Source: CAZILN01 sp964540005 (GTDB taxonomy: Bacteria > Bacteroidota > Bacteroidia > Bacteroidales > SM23-62). Taken from it: a DNA stretch of 6,041 bases. Position 1 is the stretch's first letter. Every line of letters begins with the position of its first letter. Position numbers and translations under genes: made by a program. Below the pieces are notes generated by a model. It saw only the letters and a list, made by a program, of their open reading frames with translations, did not search any database and had not been told where the DNA came from. Location: the NCBI GenBank assembly GCA_964540005.1, contig CAZILN010000427.1, positions 1 through 6,041 of the forward strand, read 5' to 3'. This document shows positions 5,723 through 6,041 of this stretch, piece after piece.

Positions 5723-6041
5723 ATGAAACGTTTACTATATATTATTTTAGCTGTCCCTCTTCTATTTAGCTGTGACAGTGATCCTTATGCTGATTTCTTC
5801 ACTTCCAGGGATGTCGTGGAAGTCGGTGAGATCATCTATTTTACCAATAATTCTATGGATGCCGATGCATTTGAATGGGATTTTGACGACGGAACCTATT
5901 CAAATCGCCTTGATGCCGAACATATCTACACAGCCAGTGGTACCTACCGAGTTACCCTTACTGCTTTTTCGGGGAAAAATAAATTTGACAGGGCCCATAT
6001 GATCGTGGAGGTATTATTCCCGACCAGCCTGGAGGTAACTG
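5723..6041 (+). CDS. PKD-domain lipoprotein, N-terminal part (runs off window)
   Basis: Reading from ATG at 5723 gives 106 residues with no stop before the edge; an in-frame TAA at 5699-5701 makes this the natural start. The N-terminus MKRLLYIILAVPLLFSC is a lipoprotein signal peptide with lipobox LFSC, so Cys17 would be lipidated. The mature protein begins CDSDPYAD, and its acidic residues after the Cys resemble the signals that send lipoproteins to the cell surface in this phylum. Residues about 24-97 form a PKD domain: ADFFTSRDVVEVGEIIYFTN, then FEWDFDDGT (residues 50-58) and HIYTASGTYRVTLTA. PKD domains are Ig-like folds used in surface proteins for binding or spacing. No catalytic domain is visible, so the function depends on the unseen remainder. 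The gene has no SD and no clear promoter. It lies 226 nt after the peptidase gene with a hairpin between, so it is probably a separate unit. Confidence 0.88.
   Translation, partial: MKRLLYIILAVPLLFSCDSDPYADFFTSRDVVEVGEIIYFTNNSMDADAFEWDFDDGTYSNRLDAEHIYTASGTYRVTLTAFSGKNKFDRAHMIVEVLFPTSLEVT

Noticed and set aside
5772..6002. A 76-residue plus-strand open frame near the right edge
   Set aside because: It overlaps the lipoprotein/PKD frame in another frame and has no recognisable domain, whereas the 5723 frame has a clear signal peptide and PKD motif.
1..6041. CRISPR arrays, tRNA or rRNA genes, insertion sequences, phage or defence genes
   Set aside because: Reading both strands showed no spaced repeats, cloverleaf-like tRNA sequence, transposase motifs or other accessory-system genes; the window is almost fully occupied by the genes listed.

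Overview
The window looks like chromosomal DNA from a member of the Bacteroidota, probably class Bacteroidia or a relative. The basis is the family character of the proteins (IF3, a periplasmic-type dipeptidyl peptidase IV, a PKD-domain lipoprotein), start codons mostly preceded by A-rich leaders rather than Shine-Dalgarno (SD) sequences, and a TAnnTTTG-type -7 promoter element in front of thrS. No closer placement is supported.

Layout. Positions 1-3134, minus strand: a translation operon read right to left as thrS (3134-1194), infC (about 1163-591), rpmI (467-273) and rplT (240 to beyond the left edge). This is the widely conserved thrS-infC-rpmI-rplT order: threonyl-tRNA synthetase, initiation factor IF3, and ribosomal proteins bL35 and bL20. 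Positions 3135-3348: a divergent intergenic region with the likely thrS promoter. Positions 3349-5496, plus strand: an exported S9B dipeptidyl peptidase IV with a complete catalytic triad and the double-Glu motif. Positions 5497-5722: an intergenic stretch with a good hairpin that probably ends the peptidase transcript, plus two smaller palindromes, one possibly a decayed REP-like unit. Positions 5723 to the right edge, plus strand: the start of a PKD-domain lipoprotein, cut by the window.

How they fit together. The minus-strand genes are one co-regulated translation unit. The plus-strand genes are envelope functions: a Pro-specific dipeptidase of the periplasm or outer membrane, and a probably surface-directed lipoprotein. 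Nothing shows that these two act together, and a hairpin separates them.

The most notable point is the infC start. The reading frame has no ATG or GTG upstream of the conserved RIN motif, but an AUU (or AUA) codon lies just after a perfect AGGAGG immediately following an in-frame stop. This is the same kind of non-canonical start that underlies IF3 autoregulation in E. coli, here with an SD that is unusually strong for this phylum. I do not see a new defence, mobile or biosynthetic system; the window is mostly core genome.
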